A DNA stretch of 64,000 bases from Fodinibius sp. Rm-B-1B1-1. GTDB taxonomy: Bacteria; Bacteroidota; Rhodothermia; Balneolales; Balneolaceae. Numbering within the stretch: the first letter of the stretch is position 1; every line of letters starts with the position of its first letter. The DNA lies in NCBI RefSeq assembly GCF_038594945.1, contig NZ_JBCFYD010000002.1, positions 1,530,806 to 1,594,805 on the forward strand. The letters run 5' to 3'. Below, in pieces: positions 34,940-43,551 of this stretch. The notes beneath the pieces were generated by a model that was given only the letters and a program-made list of their open reading frames with translations, searched no databases and was not told where the DNA came from. Both the position numbers and the translations under genes were made by a program.

Positions 34940-36367
34940 TCACACCACCTTCAATTTCCAATTTCCTTTTGTAAACAGCCAGAGTGTAAAAAGCCCTGCC
35001 GTTGTTTCCGATACAAATACGCCCCAAAACACTCCGGAGTACTCCCAACCAAGGGAAAGAGCAAGGAAATAAGACAGGGGGATTTGGATCAGCCAGAAAA
35101 ACACAAGGTTGATTTTTGTGGGCGTTATGGTATCGCCAGCGCCATTGAACGCCTGTACAGAAACCATCCACCAGCCGTAGATAAAGTAGGAGTAGGAAAG
35201 GATGCGCAGCCATTCTCCTCCAATTGAAATTACCGCCGGATCATCCGTAAAGATGCGCATCAGGGGTTCGTTGTAGAAAAAATACACCAATGACACCGCG
35301 ATCATAAATGTCATATTGTATCCCCCGATCTTCCATATGGAAGATTCCGCACGTTCCGGTTTATCGGCACCAAGATTTTGTCCGACAAGCGTCGTTGCGG
35401 CATTGGCCATTCCCCATGCAGGCATCATTGTAAACAAAAGTATTCGCAGGGCTATGGTGGCACCTGCCACTGCCTCACTTCCGATATCGGCAAGAATACG
35501 CATCAGGAAAATCCAGGAGGTCATACCCACAAGCATTTGTCCCACGCCGCCATACGAGGTACGAATAATATTTTGGATAATATTGCTGTTCCACGTGATT
35601 TGAGAACGGACTACCCGAATATGCTTTCCACCCCTGAAAAGCACCCATAATTGAAAAAGAACGCCGACCCCCCGTCCAATAGTGGTGGCTACAGCCGCCC
35701 CTTCGATCCCCATGGCAAGAATAGGACCGAACCCAAATATCAGGATGGGATCCAGTACGATATTTATGCCATTGGCAAGCCAGAGCACCTTCATGGCAAT
35801 GGCAGCGTCACCGGCCCCGCGGTAAATAGCATTGATGACAAACAGTAGCACAATTACGGCATTACCTCCGAGCATCCACTGCGTATAGCGATATCCGTAG
35901 GTAATGCTCCATTCATCGGCGCCCATAAGGGCCAGTAATTCACCGGCGTAAAATATTCCGCCCAGTGCAAACGGCAGCGAGATAAGTAATCCTATAACGA
36001 TAGCCTGGACAGCGGTAGCCCCGGCTTCATCCTTTTTCTTTTCGCCGATTCGTCGGGCAATGATGGCCGTAACCGCGGTAGCAAGTCCCATGGCGATGGA
36101 ATACAACAGAAACAGGTACGTCTCGGTAAGACCAACAGTCGCCACGGCCGAAGCTCCGAGCTTGCCAACAAAATAGATATCCACAACGGCAAAGGTCGAT
36201 TCCATTACCAACTCCAGGATCATGGGAACGGCAAGCAAAAAGATGGCTTTGCGGAGACCAATCTTTGTATAATCGGCCTCGCTACCTCGGATGGCCTCTT
36301 TCAGCTGCTGCCAAAGTGAACCGGATGGTGCTTCTGTAACAGTTAAATTAGGATCGTCTTTTTTCAT
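34940..36367 (-). CDS. MATE family efflux transporter
   Basis: A 475-residue, 12-helix multidrug and toxin extrusion transporter coupled to Na+ or H+. Family features: LAVPMILELVMESTFAVVDI, YFVGKLGASAVATVGL, the central MLVGMTSWIFLMRILADIGS, and GMANAATTLVGQNLGADKPE in the second half. The N-terminal 30 residues are a hydrophilic extension. The substrate cannot be told. It lies in the middle of the VOC/SRPBCC block, with its own promoter region upstream (36368-36543). Confidence 0.93.
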   Translation of the reverse strand: MKKDDPNLTVTEAPSGSLWQQLKEAIRGSEADYTKIGLRKAIFLLAVPMILELVMESTFAVVDIYFVGKLGASAVATVGLTETYLFLLYSIAMGLATAVTAIIARRIGEKKKDEAGATAVQAIVIGLLISLPFALGGIFYAGELLALMGADEWSITYGYRYTQWMLGGNAVIVLLFVINAIYRGAGDAAIAMKVLWLANGINIVLDPILIFGFGPILAMGIEGAAVATTIGRGVGVLFQLWVLFRGGKHIRVVRSQITWNSNIIQNIIRTSYGGVGQMLVGMTSWIFLMRILADIGSEAVAGATIALRILLFTMMPAWGMANAATTLVGQNLGADKPERAESSIWKIGGYNMTFMIAVSLVYFFYNEPLMRIFTDDPAVISIGGEWLRILSYSYFIYGWWMVSVQAFNGAGDTITPTKINLVFFWLIQIPLSYFLALSLGWEYSGVFWGVFVSETTAGLFTLWLFTKGNWKLKVV

Positions 36368-36543
36368 TTTTTTATCATAACAGGCGACGCTGATGCTATT
36401 ATTTTTATCTAAATCCGTTGCGGATTGCGGATCATGGTTCTCCTTGATACCGTCACATAGTATTCTCTTGGGATCTCTTTCATCCTTAAAACATCCGGGA
36501 TTTTAACCAGAGCCAAACTTGAAACGCGCAACTCGCAACGAAC

Positions 36544-36993
36544 CTACTTCTCGGCCAGCTCCTTTAACTTTTGCAGAGCTTGCGGCCACATTTCCTGCAT
36601 CATCTCTTCATAATCTTCCTCGGTATCCATATCTATGAGCACTTCGGTTTTACCGTTTCTTTCCCTGAGGGTATAATTTTCGAGCGCTCCCGCCCATTCT
36701 TTTACTTCCTCACTGTCCGTGATTTCTTTGCCATCTTCAATAATGCCCAGATGCTCGATAGAAATAAATTCATGCTTCCGGTTCTCCTTGATGTGACTTA
36801 ACATTCCACCCTTATTTCCCAATTCATCGGGGGCCAGAAAACGTATTTTACTGCCCTCCTCCCAGCTACCTTCATAGTGAGATCCGGATGCAAAAACCTC
36901 TGTCCATTTACCATAGGTTTCTTTACCCAGCATAGTATTCCATACCTTCTCTTTCGGTGCGTTGATATCGATTGAATAATGTAATTTTTTCAT
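36544..36993 (-). CDS. SRPBCC/AHSA1-domain protein
   Basis: A 149-residue START-like protein: LHYSIDINAPKEKVWNTMLG, YGKWTEVFASGSHYEGSWEE, IRFLAPDELGNKGGMLSHIK, and a C-terminal MMQEMWPQALQKLKELAEK helix. A GGAGAG ribosome binding site precedes the ATG. The gene starts 12 bases after the stop of the double-VOC gene, so the two are probably co-transcribed. Confidence 0.88.
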   Translation of the reverse strand: MKKLHYSIDINAPKEKVWNTMLGKETYGKWTEVFASGSHYEGSWEEGSKIRFLAPDELGNKGGMLSHIKENRKHEFISIEHLGIIEDGKEITDSEEVKEWAGALENYTLRERNGKTEVLIDMDTEEDYEEMMQEMWPQALQKLKELAEK

Positions 36994-37005
36994 AGTTACT
37001 CTCCG

Positions 37006-37935
37006 TTATTTGATCACTGACTGATTTCCTTCATATACATCCTGAAGCTTTTGAATATCAAACTTTTTCATCTGCAGAAAAGCTTTGGTTACCCGTTCAA
37101 CCTTTTCTGTGTTGGAATCACGCAACATTTCGTGCAATATCATTGGAGCTACTTGCCACGAAACACCGAACTTGTCTTTCAGCCAGCCACACTGCTCAGC
37201 CTCTGGCACGGCCGATAAGTTCTCCCAGAAATAATCAATTTCTTTCTGCGATTCGCATTCAACAAGCAACGAAATAGCTTCATTGAAAAAGAAATCGTGC
37301 TCATGAGCACTTTCCATCGCCGCAAACATTTGTCCATGAAGCTTAAAATCAGCGTACATGATTGCTTCTTCTTTGTCCGGCTCTTGGTCAGGACCATAAC
37401 GGGCAATTTGTTTGATCTCAGAATTATTGAAAAGTGAAGTGTAAAAATTGATCGCTTCTTCAGCTTGTCCATAAGCTTCACCAACAAACATCAGCGAAGG
37501 CATAATTTTTTGTGGAACATTCCCCTCTGCTAAAATTACTTGCCAAGACAACCCAAACTTATCTTCAATCCAGCCATATTTTTTACTAAATGGATATTCA
37601 TCAAGCGGCATCAACGGTTCGCCTCCCTGAGATAAGTTAGCCCACAACTCATCCACCTCTTCTTCTAATTCACAATTAACAATAAATGAGATAGCCGGGG
37701 TAAACTTAAAGTGCGGGCCGCCATTTAACGCAATAAATTGATGGCCTGCAAGCTTAAATTCAATCGTCATTACCGATCCGGGTTTCTGCCCGTGAACTTC
37801 TTGTCCTGCTTCGCCATAACGAGTAGTCTCACCTATTTGTGAATTCTCAAAAAGCGACGTATAAAAACCCACGGCCTCTTCGGCTTGACGATCAAACCAA
37901 AGGTGTGGTACGATTTTCTGTTTATTTTTGTTCAT
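37006..37935 (-). CDS. Double-domain VOC (PhnB-like) protein
   Basis: A 309-residue protein made of two PhnB-type VOC units. Unit 1: IVPHLWFDRQAEEAVGFYTS, FENSQIGETTRYG, HQFIALNGGPHFKFT, LSWQVI. Unit 2: IMPSLMFVGEAYGQAEEAIN, FNNSEIKQIARYG, QMFAAMESAHEHDFFF, VSWQVAPMIL. The C-terminal tail ERVTKAFLQMKKFDIQKL is the usual end for this group. Such proteins are often annotated as 3-demethylubiquinone methyltransferase-like without proof. GGAGGAAC precedes the ATG. Confidence 0.88.
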   Translation of the reverse strand: MNKNKQKIVPHLWFDRQAEEAVGFYTSLFENSQIGETTRYGEAGQEVHGQKPGSVMTIEFKLAGHQFIALNGGPHFKFTPAISFIVNCELEEEVDELWANLSQGGEPLMPLDEYPFSKKYGWIEDKFGLSWQVILAEGNVPQKIMPSLMFVGEAYGQAEEAINFYTSLFNNSEIKQIARYGPDQEPDKEEAIMYADFKLHGQMFAAMESAHEHDFFFNEAISLLVECESQKEIDYFWENLSAVPEAEQCGWLKDKFGVSWQVAPMILHEMLRDSNTEKVERVTKAFLQMKKFDIQKLQDVYEGNQSVIK

Positions 37936-38038
37936 AAGTAGGTTCCTCCATTATATGATGATTTTAAGAGTCTTATGCTGGTTTCGACGCGCGACATTCC
38001 GACTTCCTGCAAATTGAGAGTTTCGATTAGTTAAAGAT

Positions 38039-38263
38039 TTATGGCAACACCTCTATCTGATAACCAAACTTTTGTAAGATAGTTTGGATAGCATTCTCAT
38101 CAATTTCCCTGGTATTATGCTCAATTCGCAATACCTTATCGCAATCTTCCAAATCAAAACTCACATCACAAACTACCAGTTGCTTCTGGATAATATCTGC
38201 AATTTTGCGGGCTGTTGACGGTTGGTGTACATCCGTTTTATAAACGGCGACATTAGATTTCAT
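38039..38263 (-). CDS. Small HMA-like protein lacking the CxxC motif
   Basis: A 74-residue protein whose predicted beta-alpha-beta-beta-alpha-beta order and residue pattern (NVAVYKTDVHQPSTARKIAD, CDVSFDLEDCDKVLRIEH, AIQTILQKFGYQIEVL) resemble heavy-metal-associated ferredoxin-like domains. The metal-binding CxxC loop is replaced by VHQPS. It starts six bases after the stop of the VOC gene at 38270, so it is in the same transcript. Function unknown; binding of a metal by the classical route is unlikely. Confidence 0.7.
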   Translation of the reverse strand: MKSNVAVYKTDVHQPSTARKIADIIQKQLVVCDVSFDLEDCDKVLRIEHNTREIDENAIQTILQKFGYQIEVLP

Positions 38264-38269
38264 AACTAA

Positions 38270-38647
38270 TTACTCGTCTTGAATTATCGATAAAATATTA
38301 CCGGCCGGATCTTTAAACCAGGCCATCAGTGGTCCGCCGCGGAAAATCCCATGTTCATCAGTCTTCAAATCACCCTCATACTGTTCAAATTTCACTCCGC
38401 TGGCAGATAGTTGTTCCACGGCAGAGTCAATATCCTCCACTAAAAAATTGAGGATCGTAAAGTTAGCAGTAACGTGGTCTTCTCCCTTCGGATAAATCAT
38501 CGTTTCTGTGCCACCATCAAGATGAAGCACCAAGTGGCCCATTTCTTCTTTAGTGACCTTGAGTCCAAGCGTTTGACTATAGAACTTGTTGGCTTTTGCC
38601 AGATCATCTACAGAAAAACTGCTGAAGGCAGCATTATTTTTAAACAT
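38270..38647 (-). CDS. VOC family protein
   Basis: A 125-residue single-unit glyoxalase/bleomycin-resistance-fold protein: FSSFSVDDLAKANKFYSQTL, LHLDGGTETMIYPKG, TILNFLVEDIDSAVEQL, LMAWFKDPAGNILSIIQDE. The E/H metal positions typical of glyoxalase I are not evident, so it may be a binding protein. GAGAGG precedes the ATG. It is upstream of the HMA-like gene in a two-gene unit. Confidence 0.88.
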   Translation of the reverse strand: MFKNNAAFSSFSVDDLAKANKFYSQTLGLKVTKEEMGHLVLHLDGGTETMIYPKGEDHVTANFTILNFLVEDIDSAVEQLSASGVKFEQYEGDLKTDEHGIFRGGPLMAWFKDPAGNILSIIQDE

Positions 38648-38752
38648 ATTTGACCTCTCTTTTCTTTAATCAATTAATAAATTTAAGAGCTCCTAACTTT
38701 ATTTCATGACATCTATAAGTGATTCGGTTTGTGGTGAAACCTGTAAAATTGC

Positions 38753-39241
38753 TCAACTAAAACTCATCGGAGCTTTGCCAAAACCTCTACGAAGTATTCC
38801 AATCTGGCCGATGTGATAGGCGGTATGGTGATTGATAAACGCCCAAAGCTCTCCATTTGAATCTGCAACCTGATTGAAGGGGTCTGGCGGCGTACGAGTC
38901 AAGTCATCACCAGTTAACTTCGCTAAGTTACTACGTACCGGCTGGTATAAGGCATTCCACTCGGCTTTAATTTCTTCGATATCAGGATAGTCAATATCAT
39001 CCCTGGCTTTGGACTGCCCCATTACTGCAAAAAGATCATTCCATTTTATATCCGGCTGTAAACCCGCCAGCGCCGCTAATCCATATTGCGAATTAAGCAA
39101 ATGTCCGGCCAGGTATTTTACATGATTGATATGTTTATTACCGTGTAATCGCCGGTTAGTCTCTTCATCTGAAAACCCATCTAACACGTTATTATACAAC
39201 CGGTGATGCAAATCAAATTGTACTATTAATAGCTTCTTCAT
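38753..39241 (-). CDS. DinB-like protein
   Basis: A 162-residue four-helix DinB/YfiT-fold protein. The metal-ligand histidines expected of the family are visible in INHVKYLAGHLLNSQYG and INHHTAYHIGQIGILRR. Family members are thiol-dependent transferases or stress-induced proteins of unknown activity. GAGGAT lies before the ATG. It closes the minus-strand block and is divergent from the GlxA-type regulator at 39421. Confidence 0.85.
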   Translation of the reverse strand: MKKLLIVQFDLHHRLYNNVLDGFSDEETNRRLHGNKHINHVKYLAGHLLNSQYGLAALAGLQPDIKWNDLFAVMGQSKARDDIDYPDIEEIKAEWNALYQPVRSNLAKLTGDDLTRTPPDPFNQVADSNGELWAFINHHTAYHIGQIGILRRGFGKAPMSFS

Positions 39242-39420
39242 GTCATCCTCAAAAGTTATGATCTTTACTTTAAATCATTATACTGTCTTATAACTTAGTC
39301 TGCACGGTGTAATTACGCCATTCTCACAGGTTGATTGCGACAATTGGGTTACGTAAAATGGAATATATTCCTAATCGTGGTCGATCAATCATAACATAGA
39401 CTTAACAGAAGGAGCAGACC

Positions 39421-40404
39421 ATGAAACATGTATCTATACTTATACCGCGCGGGCACACCAGTGTCGTAAATATCGGGGGCACTCATCAGATTCTAAATCG
39501 AGTCAATGGAATGGCAGCCGAAAAAGGAAACCAACCCGTCTTTGATGTCCATCTGGTTGGATTGGAAAAAGAAACCCGGCAATCAACGGGACTCTTTGTT
39601 GTTAGTCCCGATTGCTTGGTAGAAGATGTCGCCAAAACTGACTTGATCATTATTCCTGCCATCCATGATGATCCAGAAACGGGATTTGAACGTAATAAAG
39701 AGTTTGCTCCCTGGATTATCGAACAGTATAAGAAAGGCGCAGAAGTGGTCAGCTTTTGCGTAGGGGCATTCTTTTTAGCAGAAACTGGTTTGCTGAATGG
39801 CAAACAATGTGCTACCCACTGGATGCATGCCGAGAACTTTAGGCAAAGATATCCCGAAGTGAACCTGGTAAATGAGAAAATTATGACTGAAGAGGACGGT
39901 ATTTATACCAGTGGCGGAGCATATGCCTTCCTGAATCTACTACTGCATCTGATTGAAAAACATGCCGGCCGCGAGATTGCTATCCTGGCTTCCAAAGCAT
40001 TTTCTATCGATATAGACCGAGATAGTCAATCGCCCTTTATTATTTTTGAGGGACAGAAAGAACACGAAGATCAAAAGGTAATTGAGGCTCAACAATATAT
40101 CGAGAATAATTATGAGGAAACCATTCGAGTAGATGATTTAGCCAAAAAACTGGCGGTAAGTCGACGTACACTCGAACGCCGTTTCAAGAAAGCAACCTCT
40201 AATACCGTCACTGAATATGTTCAGCGGGTTAAGGTGGAAGCGGCCAAAAAAGATCTCGAGATTAGTAAAAAAAATGTCACGGAGGTGATGTACGATGTTG
40301 GATACTCCGACACGAAATCGTTTCGCAATTTATTCCGAAGAATTACGGGACTAACTCCCATCGAATATCGAAATAAATATAATAAGGAAGCTGCGGTTCT
40401 TTGA
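39421..40404 (+). CDS. GlxA-type AraC family regulator with DJ-1/PfpI domain
   Basis: A 327-residue regulator. Residues 1-190 are a DJ-1/PfpI-like amidotransferase fold (DLIIIPAIHDDPETGF, EVVSFCVGAFFLAETGLLNG, ATHWMHAENF), with Cys in the nucleophile elbow. Residues 215-320 are two AraC helix-turn-helix motifs (DDLAKKLAVSRRTLERRFKK, VTEVMYDVGYSDTKSFRNLF). AAGGAG precedes the ATG. It is divergent from DinB and upstream of paaZ, but separated from paaZ by a spacer containing an inverted repeat, so control of either neighbour is open. Confidence 0.92.
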   Translation: MKHVSILIPRGHTSVVNIGGTHQILNRVNGMAAEKGNQPVFDVHLVGLEKETRQSTGLFVVSPDCLVEDVAKTDLIIIPAIHDDPETGFERNKEFAPWIIEQYKKGAEVVSFCVGAFFLAETGLLNGKQCATHWMHAENFRQRYPEVNLVNEKIMTEEDGIYTSGGAYAFLNLLLHLIEKHAGREIAILASKAFSIDIDRDSQSPFIIFEGQKEHEDQKVIEAQQYIENNYEETIRVDDLAKKLAVSRRTLERRFKKATSNTVTEYVQRVKVEAAKKDLEISKKNVTEVMYDVGYSDTKSFRNLFRRITGLTPIEYRNKYNKEAAVL

Positions 40405-40548
40405 AGATAATACCGCCCTGCTCTTTCCTATTTGGATTACCTACATTTCCCATTATTTTCTTAATGGAAGTCTTGCTAATTCTGCTAAGAAATATATGGT
40501 TGTCCATTTAGTTTAAACTTCTATATTTGTTCACCAAAAGATAATCAG

Positions 40549-40608
40549 CCACAGATTTTCACAGGCTTACATCAATTTTGATTAGTTATAATCTGTGAAA
40601 ATCCGCGG
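40549..40608. repeat. CAGATTTTCACAG inverted repeat before paaZ
   Basis: CCACAGATTTTCACAG (40549-40564) is nearly complementary to CTGTGAAAATCCGCGG (40593-40608), giving a 16-bp stem with a few mismatches 16 bases before the paaZ ATG. It uses the same CAGATT/GCGGAT words as 29773-29854. It could sequester or modulate the paaZ translation start. Confidence 0.7.
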
Positions 40609-40624
40609 CCCAAAAGAATTCAAC

Positions 40625-42676
40625 ATGAAAGTTCGAAGTTACATCAAAGGGGAATGGGTTAACAAAGGCAAAGAAAAAGACCTCATCAGCGCGGTGACCG
40701 GAGAACCAGTGGCACAGATGCTTGAAGCTAATCTGGATTACAAAGGCGCCTGCGAATATGCTCGTCAGCAAGCCGGACCGAAACTCCGCGCCATGTCCAT
40801 TCACGAACGGGCGTTCAAGATCAAGTTTCTGGCTCAGTACCTGATGGAGCGGAAGGAAAATTATTACGAATTATCTACGCATACTGGTGCCACACGACAA
40901 GATTCCTGGATCGATATCGAAGGGGGCATCGGCAGCATGTTTACGCTATCCAGTAAGTCACGTATTGAGCTATCCGACCTCCCCTACCACGTGGAAGGCA
41001 GCCACGAGCGGCTATCACGCGAAGGAACATTTGTAGGACAACATATCTGCGTGCCGCGTCATGGGGTAGCCGTGCATATCAACGCCTTTAACTTTCCTGT
41101 TTGGGGGATGTTAGAGAAGCTGGCTCCATGTATTATTTCTGGGATGCCGGCCATTATCAAACCCTCTCCTGTTGGCTCATATCTGGCTTATAAAGTTTTT
41201 GAGGATATGCTGGAATCGAACTTACTTCCCGAGGGCGCCATCCAGTTTATTGCCGCCGATGTGCCGGGCGACTTGCTTGATCATCTTAACAGTCAAGATT
41301 CGGTTTCTTTTACAGGGTCGGCAGCTACGGGACAAAAGCTAAAATCCCATCCTAATATTGTCGCTAATAACGTACGGTTTAACCTCGAAGCCGATTCGCT
41401 GAATTGCTCTATTCTGGGTGCTGATGTTACGCCCGACATGGAAGAGTTTGATCTCTTTGTAAAGGAGGTTGCTAATGAAATGACGGTAAAGACGGGGCAA
41501 AAATGTACGGCTATTCGGCGGACAATCGTCCCCAAAAAACGTGTTGATGATGTCGTAGAAGCACTCAAAAAACGACTTAACAAAACGACCGTTGGCGACC
41601 CTGCAAAGAAAGAAACGCGGATGGGTCCGCTGGCCAGTACACTGCAAGCAGATCGCTTTCAGGAACAAGTTTCATCCCTTTTGGAAACAACAGAATCGGT
41701 GTACAGTAATGGCAATGGTCAGCACAAAGGTGCATTCACCGGTCCAAAAGTGTTGCTTTGTCACAAACCATTGGAAATGGATGACGTACACAAAGTAGAG
41801 GCCTTTGGTCCCATGACCACGGTGATGCCATACAAATCAAATGAAGAAGCCATTGAACTGGCCAACAAAGCAGATGGTTCGCTGGTGGGTTCTCTCTTTA
41901 CAGCAGATGACGATATTGCTCGAAAAATTACGCTGGGCTGTGCGCCCTATCATGGACGTTTTATGGTTATCAATCGCGACTCTGCTGAAGAGTCTACGGG
42001 ACATGGATCTCCTATGCCACACATGGTGCACGGCGGGCCGGGACATGCAGGTGGTGGCGAAGAGCTGGGGGGAGCTCGGGCTGTCATCCACAACATGCAG
42101 CGTGTGGCTCTGCAGGGATCCCCAACGACGCTGACTAACATTACGAACCAATATATTAAAGGGGCCGAAACGAAAGAAACAGATCCCCATCCCTTTCAAC
42201 AGTATTTTGAAGACTTGGAAGTGGGAGAAGCCCGAACTACCGACACACATACGGTAACGGAAGAAGATATTGAACGATTTGCGGATTTATCCGGTGATGA
42301 ATTCTATGCACATACCGATCCCGAGGCAGCTGAACGTTCGCTATTCGGTAAAGTTGTTGCCCATGGATACTTTGTACTTTCCCGTGCGGCGGGACTGTTT
42401 GTACATCCTGATGAAGGGCCTGTAATCCTAAACTATGGATTAGAGAATCTTCGATTTGTTGCCCCGGTTGCTCCCGGTGATACCATCCAGGCGAAACTCA
42501 TTGTTAAGAGTAAAAAAGTCCGACAGAAAAAAGCCAAGGATAAATTCCCGTTTGGGATTATCTATTGGGATGTGGAAGTCACAAATCAAGATAACGAGCT
42601 GGTAGCCGAATATACGATCTTGACACTCATCAAACGTCGCGAAGTGCTGGATATGGATATTTTTGAGGAGGGATAA
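40625..42676 (+). CDS. paaZ: Bifunctional oxepin-CoA hydrolase / dehydrogenase PaaZ
   Basis: Opens the oxepin-CoA ring and oxidises the resulting aldehyde to 3-oxo-5,6-didehydrosuberyl-CoA. The 683-residue protein matches E. coli PaaZ (681). The aldehyde dehydrogenase domain (about residues 1-520) has VHINAFNFPVWGMLEKLAP, SFTGSAATGQKL, RFNLEADSLNCSIL with the catalytic Glu and TVKTGQKCTAIRR with the nucleophilic Cys. The C-terminal MaoC-like hydratase has LSGDEFYAHTDPEAAERSLF and VVAHGYFVLSRAAG. The ATG at 40625 is chosen; a GTG at 40595 lies inside an inverted repeat. It is separated from the main paa operon by a 10-kb block. Confidence 0.95.
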   Translation: MKVRSYIKGEWVNKGKEKDLISAVTGEPVAQMLEANLDYKGACEYARQQAGPKLRAMSIHERAFKIKFLAQYLMERKENYYELSTHTGATRQDSWIDIEGGIGSMFTLSSKSRIELSDLPYHVEGSHERLSREGTFVGQHICVPRHGVAVHINAFNFPVWGMLEKLAPCIISGMPAIIKPSPVGSYLAYKVFEDMLESNLLPEGAIQFIAADVPGDLLDHLNSQDSVSFTGSAATGQKLKSHPNIVANNVRFNLEADSLNCSILGADVTPDMEEFDLFVKEVANEMTVKTGQKCTAIRRTIVPKKRVDDVVEALKKRLNKTTVGDPAKKETRMGPLASTLQADRFQEQVSSLLETTESVYSNGNGQHKGAFTGPKVLLCHKPLEMDDVHKVEAFGPMTTVMPYKSNEEAIELANKADGSLVGSLFTADDDIARKITLGCAPYHGRFMVINRDSAEESTGHGSPMPHMVHGGPGHAGGGEELGGARAVIHNMQRVALQGSPTTLTNITNQYIKGAETKETDPHPFQQYFEDLEVGEARTTDTHTVTEEDIERFADLSGDEFYAHTDPEAAERSLFGKVVAHGYFVLSRAAGLFVHPDEGPVILNYGLENLRFVAPVAPGDTIQAKLIVKSKKVRQKKAKDKFPFGIIYWDVEVTNQDNELVAEYTILTLIKRREVLDMDIFEEG

Positions 42677-42679
42677 AAA

Positions 42680-42731
42680 CAGCTGTCAGTTATCAACAAT
42701 CAGAATAATTTTAGCTAAAAGCTGACTGCTG
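42680..42731. repeat. CAGCTGTCAG/CTGACTGCTG inverted repeat after paaZ
   Basis: CAGCTGTCAG (42680-42689) pairs with CTGACTGCTG (42722-42731) with one mismatch, beginning three bases after the paaZ stop. A GCTGATTGCT word follows. It shares the GCTGA/CTGAC words of the spacers at 21471 and 28028. Confidence 0.6.
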
Positions 42732-42780
42732 ATTGCTCGGTACCAGCATTATTTAATTTTAAAACTACAAAAGTAAATTA

Positions 42781-43542
42781 ATGAGTCAGAACGGAGAAAT
42801 TACGACCAACATTGAAAATAACATCGGAACGATTGAATTTTATCATCCCAAGGGGAATTCTCTACCGGGACAAATGCTCCGGGATTTAGCTGACACTATC
42901 ACCGATATGGGCAATAATTCCGAAGCCCATGTGCTTGTACTTAAAAGTCGCGGTGATGGCGCATTTTGTGCTGGGGCGTCGTTTGACGAGCTCATTGCCA
43001 TCGATGACTATGAAGAAGGCAAACACTTTTTTATGGGTTTTGCGCTGGTTCTAAATGCCATGCGTCAGTGTCCAAAACTGATAATCGTCCGCGTGCAAGG
43101 CAAAACGGTAGGTGGTGGCGTAGGTATTGCATCTGCAGGAGATTACACTATAGCGCACGAATCTGCAGCTATTAAACTAAGTGAGTTAGCCTTGGGTATT
43201 GGTCCTTTTGTAGTTGGTCCCGCAGTCGAGCGAAAGGTGGGAACTTCAGCATTTAGCACACTTTCTGTCGATGCCTCGAGCTGGAACAGTGCAGAATGGG
43301 CACGTGAAAATGGGTTGTTTTCAAAGATCTGTGAAAATCACTTTGATCTGGATGAAAAAGTGGATTCACTGGCGAAGCAGCTCTCAAATTATAGTCCTGA
43401 TGCGATGAAAGAACTCAAAAAAGTACTCTGGAAAGGGACTGAAGACTGGGATGAACTGCTGGAAGAACGAGCAGAAATTAGTGGACGATTAGTGCTATCA
43501 GACTTCACCAAAAACTTTATTGAGGAGTTCAAAAATTCCTGA
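42781..43542 (+). CDS. Enoyl-CoA hydratase/isomerase family protein (PaaF-like candidate)
   Basis: A 253-residue crotonase. Seen: GTIEFYHPKGNSLPG, GAFCAGASFDELIAI (oxyanion region), VQGKTVGGGVGIASAGDYTI and LSELALGIGPFVVGPAVERK. The second hydratase glutamate (in SELALG) is present, but the position of the first is a glycine, so it may be an isomerase rather than the 2,3-dehydroadipyl-CoA hydratase PaaF. Its place after paaZ suggests the phenylacetate route, and no other PaaF candidate is in the window. The next gene (AlkD-like) begins nine bases after its stop. Confidence 0.8.
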   Translation: MSQNGEITTNIENNIGTIEFYHPKGNSLPGQMLRDLADTITDMGNNSEAHVLVLKSRGDGAFCAGASFDELIAIDDYEEGKHFFMGFALVLNAMRQCPKLIIVRVQGKTVGGGVGIASAGDYTIAHESAAIKLSELALGIGPFVVGPAVERKVGTSAFSTLSVDASSWNSAEWARENGLFSKICENHFDLDEKVDSLAKQLSNYSPDAMKELKKVLWKGTEDWDELLEERAEISGRLVLSDFTKNFIEEFKNS

Positions 43543-43551
43543 TTATTTAAA

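Noticed and set aside
40595..40624. GTG start extending PaaZ by 10 residues
   Set aside because: It lies in the inverted repeat; the ATG at 40625 gives the family's usual N terminus and length.
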